From Hofstenia miamia (taxonomy: Eukaryota > Xenacoelomorpha > Acoela > Hofsteniidae): a stretch of DNA of 64,000 bases. Every line of letters starts with the position of its first letter. Positions within the stretch are counted from its first letter, which is position 1. A model generated the notes under the pieces. It saw only the letters and a program-made list of their open reading frames with translations, ran no database searches and had not been told where the DNA came from. The translations under genes were made by a program, and so were the position numbers. The stretch is from the NCBI GenBank assembly GCA_900660155.1, contig CABFPE010000050.1, forward strand, positions 442,619 to 506,618. Direction: 5' to 3'. Shown in pieces: positions 48,915 through 61,389 of this stretch.

Positions 48915-50068
48915 ATATATATATTTAGACATAGATATAAATTACATTCAAAAACAATTGCATGATAATATTATTAGCAAATTTGTTCAAACGTAATGTT
49001 AATAAATCTTCCTTAGAAACAACCTCAATTGTATAATAACTGACTCACATTTTCAAACTCATTGCCTTTCTTTTTATAATAGAACTAAATTAAAAATGTT
49101 TTTTAAATTACTACCAAGGATAATTGTTTAAAAGTAAAGTCATTTTATTTTAACAAGTGATTTTCATTGCTACTACAAAATAGTTATTTTACTCTCTATT
49201 TTATAAGAAATACCATTTTCTTCCTTAATCATTATTCTGTGATAACTAAATTTACTGATAAAATATAATTCGATTCATTGTCGTAAATTGTGAACTTTCA
49301 GTAATATAATTAACGTTAGAATTTCTCTTTAAATTTAATACAAAAATCGCATAGTCATAAACACTTCTTTCGATTATGAATTTTGAAGAGCGTATTCATT
49401 ATAGTGCTTTTCTTCTGAGGCAGTATTTTAGACGGTCATCAGTGAATATTCCGGCCATAAAATTTTTGAAACGTATAGTTAATGTGTAGTCAAAAGTTTC
49501 TTAGTGTAAAGCACAAATTTAATGAGTTAGGGTAACTAAAATTTATTGCACTGAAATAAACAATCTTGTTTGCCTCTTTATCAGAAAACCTTTGAAAAAC
49601 AAAGAATGTTAATTATAATCCTAATCAGTACCACAAATACAAACAATATATACTTAGACGGGGATTATGCGTAGTTCATGACTAAGATAAAGACTTGAAA
49701 GTTGAATTGAAAATGAGGCAGAACCGCTTCTAAAAAATGACATTTTGCAAATTAGAAAGAGCTGCTGATCCAATACAGGGATGCTGTTCATATACTCAGC
49801 AAAGCTCATACACATGAATCATTTTAACAACCAGCGAATTTTGGCGAAATTCACTCACAATAGTGAAGGCCTTGAGGCTTTTTACTTGCACATGTATAGA
49901 AATTTGCTAGCCATTGCCATAAGTGACTTTTTTATAAAACAGCCCAATCTGAATGATTATTTCTTAGTCGGCTTTAGATGTGTCCAGAAAGAATCCGAGC
50001 GCAGAACTCACCTATGAGCATATTTTCATGTTCTGTGCCACAATAGAAATTATGAATTTAATATTTAG

Positions 50069-50221
50069 GTGTCTTTCGTGTTTGTAATAATGGCAATGCT
50101 TGAATTCGCTCTTTCAGATTTCCAAGTCAACTCCACTCCTGTCAGCGAAAAGTTGGTTGACACAGACCCTCAAATAGTATCACCTGAAGATGTGATTTGC
50201 AGACAGGATTACCCACATTCT
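50069..50221 (+). CDS. Exon of the same Cys-loop channel (TM3 and start of cytoplasmic loop)
   Basis: The exon lies between an acceptor ending ATATTTAG and a strong donor GTAAGT, is 153 bp long, and is phase 0 at both ends. It encodes 51 residues. The first 18 (VSFVFVIMAMLEFALSDF) form TM3. Joined to the exon ending at 29910 they give DLYLW followed by VSFVFVIMAMLEF, which is the expected TM3 layout (aspartate, aromatic residue, hydrophobic run, LEF/LEY). Residues 19-51 are polar and acidic (NSTPVSEKLVDTDPQ and onward) and fit the start of the TM3-TM4 cytoplasmic loop. The exact in-frame continuity across 20 kb supports both exons together. The intron holds transposable elements and assembly defects, so its true length is uncertain. 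Confidence 0.9.
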
Positions 50222-53200
50222 GTAAGTATTTTGAAATTCACTTCCTACCAAAAAAATCTAGTTAATTAAAACCAAACTTTCCGGGAAATATTGTTGGCAA
50301 TTTTCTTGACAACACAGTGGTTCCATCAAATTAAGAGCTAAATATGCATTTGTAGTACAAATTTTGTTCCAAAAACTCTAAGTTGTCCTGTGTTTTCTTA
50401 AAAAAACAAAGTTTTGACCTCATCTTTAAGCAATTCTTTAAAAATCTATTAGAATTTTTTAAAACCATTCGTACAAGCTTCGCTCCTCGATAGAAGAAAT
50501 GGATTTCTATATTAGTATTCCGTATTTAAACACAATTATTTGTAATGCAAGAATTGCTACTGATGATGCTATTTTCTATTTTCTCATCGTCTGCTGCTTT
50601 CTTTTTCTCTCACTCTAAGGCGTCATTTACGTTTATTTTGACACCACCTTGTTTTTATCATACTTCCTTCGTTTTGAAATATGAGGTTAGAACTAATTAT
50701 CATAAATTTATTATTTTCTGATGACAACTATAATCCATAACTCTAGTTTCCTAATGAAAATTTGCTTCATATATGGTCCTTAATTATAAAATCGCAAAAA
50801 GTTTGTTGCAATAAAGAGAAACAAGACTTCATATATTCTCAATATGTATCATGTCTTTCAATTTTTCTAAAATCAGATAATGACAACTTTCATAATTTTT
50901 ATGACCGGATTGCAAAAGTGTATAGGCTCGAGAAAAAAATTTAGGGAATATAATTTTCATAGTCATAGCAACGTCTTTTGTAACAAGAAGAAATCATTGA
51001 AAAAACTCCTACACCTAATGTACTTGGTGGTAGTGGCGAGCACTCCAAAACATATGGGACTATGTTGTTTGACAATTCAGTTTTACATAATGATATATGT
51101 TAGTAGTGCTATGTATATTATCACAGCGCAGTAAAATGGGTGTGAAATGCATATATTTCATATTGAAATGAGGGAAAAGCTCTTTACCTTTCATCAAGAG
51201 CATTATGCTACATTGGAAGCACAGCGATCAAAGTAAAAACTAAAATTGCTCCTTAGGAAATACGTCTACAATGAGTTTCTTTGTACTTTTCCTCAGGTAA
51301 GAAGGTCTCAGGTGTCAAACAACTTTAGAAAAATATCATTCTTTGACATGAAATCAAAATTACAAATTCGTGAATTTTTTCTTTCAACTATTGAATTGAA
51401 GGAGTTTTTGTGTTTGATGTTGACGGTCGCTTATGTCTTTGATTACAATTGTATTCTTCAAAACACGACAGTTTAATTGGTGTTATAACAAACAATACTC
51501 GAATTGTGTTTCATTAAATATTTGCTAATATTTCGAAATATGATATTTAATGTCTTGGTTTATTCAAATTTTATGTTAGTCATTTCAAATCATAAATTAA
51601 GTTATTTTCACTTTATTTAGCCCCGAATTTTTTATTCCTTTAAGAAATTAGTTGAAGCAATTATTACTGTTTAACATTTGAAATTTTTTGTTCACGACTA
51701 AACTTTTGATTCTTACCAAGGCCTACTTTAATTACGGCCTAGCGTTTTGCAGTTCAAAAAACGAAAAGAAGCAATAAAATGTTTCTTAAGCAATGAATTT
51801 TTTTAAATTTTGTCCAAGTATTCAATAAAAGAATATCACAAAATCCCTTCACGTTTTGTGGCTCTACAATAATTCCATTCGCTTTGAAACAAACAAACAT
51901 TTGGCCAAGCAAATTCGAGGGTTTCACAAATAAAGAAGTACAATTTACATTTAGAAATACTGCATCTCAAATTATAACCTTACAGCTATATTTGTGATAT
52001 TTTAAGGCTACATTCTACATTTTAAATGCACAATTATCATTAATGACCCCATTTTCTTTGAATGTAGTTCCTAACCCTCTAACTACTTGAACAAAAACTT
52101 CCACTAATTATCATGGTGTCTCTTGAGACCCTAACATAAAACACAGTTTTTCTTCCAAGATGTACATAACAAACATATACATATGCACAATTCCAAAAAA
52201 ATTATAACTATGGAAAAATATATGCATTCAAATACTCTTGTGTGGAATAACTGGGTAAAATGTTTTAAAAAGTAAGTAGGTGTCTAAAATAGCCCTTCTT
52301 TGACTTGAACACCTAAACCAACTTGCTACATTCAAATTCCGGCTTGTGTCGGAGTGCATTTATGCCCTCATTTTCGTTCATATTACAGCAAATTGCCAGG
52401 CTGTGATTGTAGTACACCTTGGTATTATTCGTCAATATTTTTCTATAAATTGCACTATGGTCAACGAGCATGTTGAACAAAAAATTCAAACAACAACTAA
52501 GTGTATTTACATACATAAAAATAATAAATTTCATTTTAAGTATTACAGCTTTTAAGCTGTAAAAGTCTATATAAATGGCAATTAAATTGAAGAGCATAGG
52601 TCATACGAATATATTTTTCTTATTTTTGTAGCACTTTTTAAATTTATCATATTGCTGGTCATTTCTTACAAGACATAAAGAGCCTTTGATTGAAAACAAA
52701 GACGTACTATAGCAGGGGCGAATCTATAATTTTCTGATGAGGGTAATGAAGCTCTTAAGCTCGATTTTTCCATAATATTTTTCATTCTAAATTTGACTAA
52801 GTTTTGAATCCTCATAAATTTCTCTAAATGTTATAATAAAAATTTGAAAGTTTTTGCTGATGTTCTAGTCAGATTTTCTACTATATTATTTTAATTTATA
52901 TTTATGTATAGATTCATCTATTTGTGGCCCTGTACTAAAATTAAATGTGCTAAAATTATGCATTATTAACAAAACAGATCATATTGAAGGGAGATACAGT
53001 ATTACAGACATACTTTAGTTTAGCAAGTAAATATAATAGCAAATGTTAATTCAAATTTCTCTCAGTCTCAGGTTGAAATTGGAAATTTAGTTCTAGTTTC
53101 ATACTGATCCTATCCCATGTCTTGTGGGTCTGGTATCAGGACCAATAATTGCGAATAATTTCCTCATGAGTATTAGTTTTTGAAATCTGTCAAGAAAAGG

Positions 53201-56200
53201 AAACATTTCTACAAAGACTTTTAGTTTTACTGAGTTACTTTTAATTTGCATTGGTGGTTGGTCAATCTTTAGCATTAATTTATTATGTAACATAGTAATT
53301 ACAATTTTAAATTACTGGAGAATCCAAAAAGAGGTCTAGAAATGTTCTAGCAAATCAATAATTTCAGAATTGAATGATCTTAGCTGATTTTAAAAGTTTT
53401 TTTAGGAATAAAGTTGCATTTTTCTAGGTTTAGGATCGAAAATTCTACCATGTAAGACAACACTAAAATGAAGGAGATGGTGAATGCCTAAAATTTCTAG
53501 TTTTTTATATAAAATGGGTAATTATTTTGTACAACAAAAACTTAGCAACAATGATTACTAAGGCAACCCACGCCATTATGTTTGGATGATGTTTGATTGC
53601 TGATTCTACAGTTCCTCTAACAAATATATTGGATTTACATAGTCCCCCCTTAAATCCGCCACTGTACTATAGGTAGGACTTTGATTGAAAACGGATCCTA
53701 AAAACATCTATTTAATGCCTATAATAAACTTGTGTAAAATTATATGAAACTCGATGTTAAATGTAAAGATGAGTGACACCTAAAAATGGTAAACACTACA
53801 CGACTATATATCTATATATCTTTGATTAAATAATTCATATTATCAATAAAGTTTGTTTCTGTCTGTTTTGAGTGTTTGCATTTATTATTGAAGAGTAAAT
53901 TGATGTAAATAGCATACAACTGAATAAAGAATGGTGACAGCGAAATGCAATATTAAAGCAAAGAGGCTTTCATTTCTAAGCTTGGTAATAAATTGTTTTC
54001 TACACTCTTCTCTAATTCTATTAATTTAAATAAATCCAACTACATGCAATGTACACTTATGCTTTTAACCTATAAGACTTAGCTATAGAACATTGCAATT
54101 ACATTCAATTACATTTTATTGTTTCATTACACTATCCATTTGAGATTTTTAAGGAACAAGTACCAATACTAGCTCCTCAAAAGTCAAACTCCAATGATCC
54201 ACTATTTCAATAATGTATAGAGGAAATTTGTAAGCCATGGCCTTACTTCTAATTTCAAGTACACTGTTAAGATAATGAATTATCCTAGTTACGCCTTAGG
54301 ATTCGTTGCAGCAGCTATCACTTGTAGTTAAAATCCGGCCCATATTGAATCATTATGGGGGCCCATTTTAAGCATATTTTATATTCAGTGCCAAAATTTC
54401 ATTACAAGAAGCTACATCTGTTTACATTATAAGCCTTGCCTTCTTATATTTTTACAAAATTTTTCTTGTTCAAAAGTATTAATTGTTGTGTTAAATGTAA
54501 CTTTGCGAAATCTTCCACATTAAAATTCATCTAATTCAAACAAATAGATTTAGAAGTAAATTTAAAATAAACCAAGTCATATTCATTAAAGATTCATTCC
54601 AAATTTATTGCTTTTAATGAAGCCAATGGAGCGCCCTCTTGACTTTGAAATCAGGGCAATCGTTTAAAGCAATTTGATACTAAGTTCTCAATTAAAATTA
54701 TTGCATAAAATAACTTTCTAATCAGTTTAAAATTGGAAAGAATTTCCAGAGGCAAACTAGTTTAATTCCTTTTATGATGATTAGTTTAAAAAATTGACTT
54801 CTATCGTTTTAAATGTGTTTACTTGTTGTTTTTAATGGAATAATATTTTCAGAAATTCCCACGCGTGTCAAATTTAACACTTTGTTCGAACCTGTGAAAT
54901 AAGCAGAAGTTTAGGTATCAAAATTGCCCAAAACCCATGTTGCCAATGCGTAAATTATCAGAACAAAACCTCAATGCCTTAAGAGCATGAAGGAATCCAG
55001 TTGCATATTTCGAAATAATTCTTCAATTTTCAAATATTCGAAAAAAATTGAAAAAGTTGACTATTGAATTTTTAGATTGTGTGATCATAATCAGTGCTTA
55101 CTGTACTAAAAGATTTTGCTCAGTGAAACATATTGTAAGAGAAAACGTATCTTCAAACACCAAATTCATGCTTAACATATCAATGGAAATATTATGTGAA
55201 CATCAAACAAAAAATTTGATTTGGAGTTTACATTGTACTACCAAACTATAAACAATTTTCTCATTCCACTTTGTCATGATTCTAAGGCAGATGGAAAATC
55301 TCGCAATATTTTCATATGACTATTTCTCTAAAATTATCAACTTTAAATCGTTTGCATTGAGATTTTTATTTATGTATACAATAAAAAAATTCTCTCATAG
55401 CTCTAAGTTTTTCAACAATGATGTTAACAACTTATAATGCATACTTTAAAACATGAGTGTGTAAGATTGGATATAAGTACATATAAGGCATGCTGCGAGT
55501 CATTCTTCATTTTTGAGCAGGAAAATTGCTTCATTTACTGTATCAAACACACAATTCGTTAGCAGATGCTACTGAGCCTTTAACTGTTTAAGCGTTTTTG
55601 ATGTTTTCACTTTCATTCCAGTCTTCTGGATAGGTTTCAAGAGACCTATCAAATGCACTCAGTTCCCAAACAATATTCTACTGCTTCTGGTTAAAAAAAC
55701 AACAGACAGTTTGCTTTATTGTTGGTCCTATCAGCCTGAGCTTATTTCAGTGTTTCATCTCTTTCAATATCCTTTGAAGCTTTCAGAATTTTGACGGTTG
55801 TGCAGCCAAATTTAAGTCAGAATACAGCAAACTAAGAAAAATCAGTTCCTCTGAAAGATAAAACAAATTGCCTAAGTTCTTACACAATCTAGCTACTTGG
55901 ATTTGACGTTGGGGATAAGAATACAGCAAGTGAATTAGTTTCAAATCGTCTCTAGCTGCCTGTGGAGTCAGTATCGCCAAAAATTAAACCTTCATTTCAA
56001 CCTTTGCTAAAACAGTAGTCGATATCTTGTAATACGTTCAGCTCGGCGATTGCAAGGTTGAACTGAGATAAAAATAGCCAAATTTAGGATCTGTCTTTGG
56101 ATTTCAGCATCCATCATGCTTGAAGAGTGAGGTAGGGCCAAGTTTTCTAAATTTCTTGGCATGAGGTGATTATCCCCAAAACAACAACTTCTGATTATGA

Positions 56201-57390
56201 GCAATATCAGTTAAGAAATGGAACCTTTTCTAAGATACAGTTTCCTTTGATTACTGCTCTTTAAGTCAATCTTCCCGATGACGTCTTGGATATTATTAGT
56301 CGGGTTTCCAGCAATTGACCAAAGAATTTATATTTGCCGAATTACAGAAATTGGAGCTGTTTGAAACACTTCTTTGCAAACCTTTGTGATGCTATATGTA
56401 GAGAAAAAGTGCTTGCATATTAGGAGGCGTTCTTGCCCCTTCAATATGTTCCGATGGCGTAATTAGGAAGTAATTTGAATGGAAATTTATCACTTTGAAT
56501 GTTCTGTTCAGCTAAAGATTTCACAAATATAGAAATGCATAAAAAACCTTTAAGTATAAATTAGATCAATTGAATTTGAAAAATATTGTAGAGACAAAGT
56601 GCTTGTTCATCATGTGGAGTACTTGTTCTTTCTTTGCGGTCTGATGGTGTAATTAGGAAGTAATTTGAATAGAAATTCATCATTTCGAATATTCAGCTAA
56701 ATAGCTAAAGATGTGACAAATATATAAATGCACCTACATAAAAACATTCAAATATGAATTAGATCAATTGAATTAATTCACATTTTCAAAAATATTTGAT
56801 AAAATTGAATATAAGGATGCAAGATTTCTGAATTCCCAAACGATACAGGGTCATTCTCAATGCAGGCATCGATATATTTGCCTTCAAATATATAGTATAT
56901 ATAATATATAATATAATATAAGTATATATAAGTATATTCACGTATATATATATATATAATGTAAATTATATGAAAATGATAAATGGTGTCTTTCAGAAGC
57001 TAGCCCTGACAGTAAATTATTTTTATGAGATAATACATTTTTATTCGATTAATTTATCTGGATACATTAACTATTGCTGCATTTATTAGTCTTACATTTG
57101 CAGTTGGTTTTTTTCTAAGGAATTTCCGCTTTTCAGAATTAGGTTTTGAAGAAACTTCTGGCGTCACAACATCCCAGCAAAAGTAATAAATCGCGATATT
57201 ATTTGATGTCGTATGAAATTGACGCAGAAATAAATAATGAAATTGTGAAGCGTCAGCACAGCAATTGCAGCAATTTCTTAAAAATGAAGCTGTAAAATTA
57301 TACCGGTAAGGGTCCCTGCATTCTAAGCGCTTCTGTTAATATTTATCTTTAGTGTATATTTTACATCGTAGTTTACCAACATACTTTTAG
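50222..57390 (+). other. Second intron of the Cys-loop channel gene
   Basis: This 7.2-kb interval starts GTAAGT and ends TTTTAG. It holds a reverse-oriented copy of an unclassified element (about 55475-56885) and a TA-rich tract (about 56890-56960). A weakly supported exon-like segment lies at about 57138-57300. No other gene is recognised. Confidence 0.7.
55475..56885 (-). mobile_element. Second, diverged copy of the unclassified element
   Basis: Read on the minus strand, this segment matches about 43088-44245 over most of its length. Shared pieces include the AACGAATTGTGTGTTTGATAC stretch (first 20 bases identical), the AGTGCATTTGATAGG stretch and GGCAAGAACGCCTCCTAATA. Remnant frames at 56204-56007 and 55980-55783 carry NLENLALPHSS, DAEIQRQIL, RDDLKLIHLLYSYP and YLSEELIFLSL. 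The ends with terminal repeats seen in the other copy are missing here, so it is truncated. A part of about 190 bp is duplicated in tandem (56397-56586 and 56587-56775). Confidence 0.6.
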
Positions 57391-57564
57391 TTTCAAAATA
57401 TGGATGCTTTGCGCAATGGCTCAATGAAGGATACATACGTCACAACCAAACACTTTGAAATACATCATGACGTAATCAACAAATGGGCACGAATAGTCTT
57501 CCCTGTTTTCTACGTCATTTTCAATATACTGTATTGGGGCATTCTTTTTGCTCTACAGCGATGA
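57391..57564 (+). CDS. Terminal coding exon of the Cys-loop channel (end of loop, TM4, stop)
   Basis: The exon follows an acceptor ending ACTTTTAG and runs 57 codons to TGA at 57562-57564. The first half is hydrophilic (FQNMDALRNG, then TTKHFE) and fits the end of the cytoplasmic loop. HHDVINKWARIVFPVFYVIF followed by NILYW is the TM4 signature of the Cys-loop family (basic residue, RxxFP, FNxxYW), and the protein ends seven residues after ILYWG. The exon is phase 0 at its start and can join directly to 50221, giving a loop of roughly 70 residues. An extra small loop exon between the two is possible. The protein end is short after TM4, as is usual for the family. Confidence 0.9.
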   Translation, partial: FQNMDALRNGSMKDTYVTTKHFEIHHDVINKWARIVFPVFYVIFNILYWGILFALQR

Positions 57565-60089
57565 TATTTTATACAATGAACCTCATTAGATGTAGATTAA
57601 TTTGTGATAATTTTATTTAAAAAATGGCTTACCAACTATTTTTAAATGCTGATTTTATTATCAATATTTGGAAAAATTTAATTTTAAGTCAAAATGAACA
57701 TTTTTAAGGGAAACTATAAACCAAAAAATCCATTTATTTTTAGAAAAAATGAAAATTTAATATTCAATATGTCTCCATGTTGTGCTTGATTTAAACCTTG
57801 TAGGATTACCACGAACTAAGAATAAATTGTGTTCATCTCCTGAAAAAAGTTAATTTTAGAAGATGATTTATAAATGAGCTTAACGTATTAACCCCATAGT
57901 TTGCAGGTGGCCAAACATGTCCTTTATCTAAAGACATTAATTGCTGCATCGTTAATATATAATGTTTTATCGGCACTATTATTTCCACCACTATAGCGGG
58001 AGAAAACTTCCTTCACAAATAGCTATGTAATGGGATTTATAACAGTTATCAATATCAATATGTGTATCTCTAAAAATTAACAGTGCATTCATACAAAATT
58101 GCAATGGAGAGCGTCATAGTTCATAGGTTATGGAAACAATCTCATTTCACAATTAACTGATTGATGAAATATTTTTTAAGCTTCAAAGAAATGTAATCAA
58201 AATCTCGGGGCTTTGTTGCCTACATTCTTCAACACAGTTACATAATGAAATAAAATATGTTATCAGTAATATTCCAAGTAAAATAGCTTCTATAATGTCT
58301 AATGATCTATGGATTCCAAGAAATGAGGAAATGTTTTAGAACTCCCTGCCTAATGGATCATTTTACTTTGATAAAAAAGAGTATTTACATAAATTCCCTT
58401 TAGAACTGCTACAACACAAAAGTCTACTCCAAAGCCCAAAGTGAGTCAACAAAATTTGATCAGAGTCCTCTGGTGAGAAAATGAACCTGACTAGGCCAAA
58501 TTTATGTTTCTGATTCAGAAAAACGAATGCCTCCCGTTTATACAATGTAAAAAATGATCAAAATCCTTGCTAACTAAGATTTACACGAAAGCCTCATATT
58601 ACTCATGCAGTTACTGCATCCGTTCTAAGTTTCACAGCTAATAATTTCAAACCGACCCGTCTCATACTTTGCTGAAATGATTTAATCAAACGTGTATCCA
58701 TCAAATTTGTATAAGCGCCAGTGAACACATGGGCTTAGAGTGGGATGGATATCTCGCTTTCAACACTTGCTTAAGTTAAAGTGCTCATTGAGCAACAGTG
58801 AATCTCTTCAAAATATTTCACTAAGTTTAACTATTTTTTTTTGCTTTAACCCTTTGATGCATATTTGGTTTACAGGGCCCAATATTATTTTGGTTTCTAC
58901 CGCGATGGAATTTGAATTTTTAATCCAATTCCTTATTGCATTGCGATGTATTAGATTGGAACTACAGCCTCTTTAGACAATTAAGGATTTCTAATAATCA
59001 GTCCAATAACAAAGTGATCAAAAAATATTATTACATTCAACCTATTTCGCATGTACTGGGAAAATGACGGTTCAACTAGAAAATCAGTATCAAATTTTAT
59101 TTGAATGCACATATTGAATAATGATATCAGAAAATACTAATACATGTTTCAGAAAATTTATTTTTTATAGTTTGGATCTCTAAAGCCCCTAAATGTGATA
59201 TGTATAATTTGGGAAAAAATTGTTTGGTATTTCTAAGGTTTTAAGGTAAATACAAATTGCTCCTAACCATCTTCTAGGCTAACCCTAAGTTTTTTTTAGA
59301 ATAAAATATAAATTTTTGATAAAAATTTGCAAGACATGTTGTAACTAAGTTACAAAAACATCCTATTTTCATACCCCATGTAGCATCATTAATTGCAAAA
59401 ATAATAAGTAACATGTTTTGTTGATTAGGTATAATAGAAAAATAATCATTAACTTTTTGTTTTATATTCATTTTCTTCAAGTTTCGGGCTTAAAAATCAA
59501 TACATAGTTAAATTGATTTATAAAATTGTTTTATGTGTGCATGATTATTTTTATGTTTGATCTTATTTTATTATAAAAGAACAGATATAAGTTGAATGCA
59601 TTTTGAAGTTCTGTATGCTTCTTGATTCGTCAAAACTCGAACAATTCATAAAGTTTTCTGATGCGCCCCATAGATCAAAGTGGGTGGAGTTGACTCAATT
59701 CCAGCGCTGATTTGAGATTGCTATTCTCTTATTTTATAAAACAACATTAAAACCTTATTGCATATTAATTTGTTGAAGCTTACAATATAAATATTTTCGA
59801 AATTTGATTATAAAATTTTCAAACAAGCCTATTTGAAAATCTTGAAGTCGTGAGATATTCACATATCTATATGAGTGGGAAATAATGTACTAAATTGACT
59901 TGCAGCGCTGAAGTAGCAAATATAAATATTTTTATGAACATTCTGATTTTCTCAATAAAATTTAAATTTTCTTCATATATTTATTAAGATCATGAGTTCT
60001 AAATCTAATGGCAGCAACAAATATTTTTTTGTAGATAGACTTTTAAAGCTCGGTGGAGTTGCAACATACGAAAAGACAGAGAGTAGCGA
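57565..60089. other. 3' untranslated region and intergenic DNA
   Basis: The first 260 bp after the stop lead to AATAAA at 57821. The rest is AT-rich with no supported gene. Confidence 0.5.
57821..57826 (+). promoter_or_regulatory. Candidate polyadenylation signal AATAAA
   Basis: A canonical AATAAA lies about 257 bp after the channel stop codon and is the best candidate end-of-transcript signal. The region is AT-rich, so the hexamer occurs often by chance. Confidence 0.4.
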
Positions 60090-60235
60090 CCAGGCTTGGA
60101 AACCGGTGGAAATTTTTGGACCGATCATACCTAACTCGAATGACATGTAGACTCGACCCGTCTTCCTAATTTCAAACCGACTGTACCCGACTTGCTCGTT
60201 TGGACCAGTAGACGGTTTATTTAGTTAGAAGATTT
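60090..60235. repeat. CCCG-type block, possible hAT-like end
   Basis: It begins CAGGCTTGGAAACCGG, close to the left end CAGGGTTGGAAACTG at 32653, and continues with CTCGACCCGTC and CCGACTTGC motifs. No matching right end was found. Confidence 0.35.
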
Positions 60236-60279
60236 TAATTTATGTAACAGATGTCTATGATGCTTTAGAATACAAATAA

Positions 60280-61065
60280 TCTTCTTACTCTGTATATCTT
60301 TGATATCGCTAAAGCTTTTAACCGTGTACTCCATATTGTAATTCTTACCAACTTGTGTGGTTTTAGCATTGGTGGACCTCTCAGAAATTATAAATTCTTA
60401 CTTAACGAATAGCACCCAACCCAATTAATAAATGTCAATGACATTTACTCTTCGACTATTCAAGTAACCACCTGGTACTTTCTACTTTATGATTTATAGT
60501 ATTCATAAATGATATTTCACTTTGCTGCTCAACATTGCCAAATTATGACTTAAATCAAAAGGATCTTTTAAATTTAGAAAAATTGTCCATTGAAAGCAAT
60601 CTCGTTTCCATTTTGAACAGACTAAACTTATTTGCTTCTTCAAATATCAGTTAAACTCCTAGATCTAATATTTTATTCTCTACTCGCCAACTTGTCTATT
60701 CTGAACATGTTTTGGGCTTAGTTGTTGAAACTTTTTCTTGATCTAAGCATGCATGTATTGATGTATGCGATCCCTACTCTCAAAAGCGCAGAAGAGATTT
60801 TATATGATAAAAAGAAGCGTTCCTTGCAATATTCCCATTTGCATTAAGAAGAGTCATTATTTGTTCTTTAGCCACCCCTGTTTTGTTGTCCTCTAAAAGC
60901 TACATAAAACTGCTAGAAAAGTTCCAAAACAATGTCTTGACTAGGATTTTATTTAGCTCTGATTACTACAACATTCTTTAAAAAATTTTTCATCGAGATT
61001 TGAAGACCTCCTTCTATTCGATAAAATTGTTGATTAAAATTGCTATGACGATATCTTGAGCTTTA
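60280..61065 (+). pseudogene. Degenerate LINE fragment, 5'-truncated at RT motif A
   Basis: On the + strand this begins with YIFDIAKAFNRVLH, equivalent to RT motif A, then GFSIGGPLRNYKFLLNE. After several stops it continues with VLLSSKSYIKLLEKFQNN and ILFSSDYYNIL, matching the C-terminal tail seen in jockey/CR1-type elements (LEKVQRR-like). Stops and shifts are frequent. It is opposite in orientation to the LINE at 61100-64000, and the two meet tail to tail. Confidence 0.65.
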
Positions 61066-61131
61066 CATCCATTTTTTACCTAATATTTATGTTTGGGAAG
61101 CAATGAAAACGTTTTCTTTAAATGTGAAGAG

Positions 61132-61389
61132 TCAACTACTCCAATCATCTATAAATTTTTTTGAGGTAACATTGAAAGGGATATTACGTTTGAGTTTCTT
61201 AAATGTGAAGTTACAGGTTTTCAATTTGTTATTAATATTTATAGACCACTTTAAAGTGGAAGATATTTTAATGCCCAGATCTTTGACATACGATGAGGCA
61301 GTGACATAAGGCATAACTGGGCTATAATCATCAGTCGGAGGTGGGATAATAAGCAACCGGAATTTAGAAAATATTAAAATGCATACCAT
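61132..61389 (-). pseudogene. LINE post-RT region
   Basis: This frame overlaps the end of the RT frame and continues it with a shift. It carries VKDLGIKISSTLKWS, a sequence that follows the RT core in jockey/CR1-type elements, then FKKLKRNI. The match fades by about 61100, close to where a second LINE fragment ends on the opposite strand. Confidence 0.75.

Larger units (their letters stand above)
29911..50068 (+). other. Large intron of the Cys-loop channel gene
   Basis: This 20.2-kb interval starts GTATGT and ends TTTAG, and joins two phase-0 exons of the channel. It contains two hAT-like elements (32653-33007, 33462-34248), a TIR element (42829-44513), a short TIR element (48653-48914), many (TA)n tracts, a 900-N block and a duplicated stretch (40714-42828 against 44559-46662). 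I see no other gene in it. Open frames inside are short, AT-biased and unsupported. True length is uncertain because of the duplication and the gap. Confidence 0.75.

Noticed and set aside
51297-51476. Possible loop exon after CTTTTCCTCAG at 51297
   Set aside because: The acceptor is fair, but there is no donor in frame and the sequence lacks any loop-like or conserved feature.
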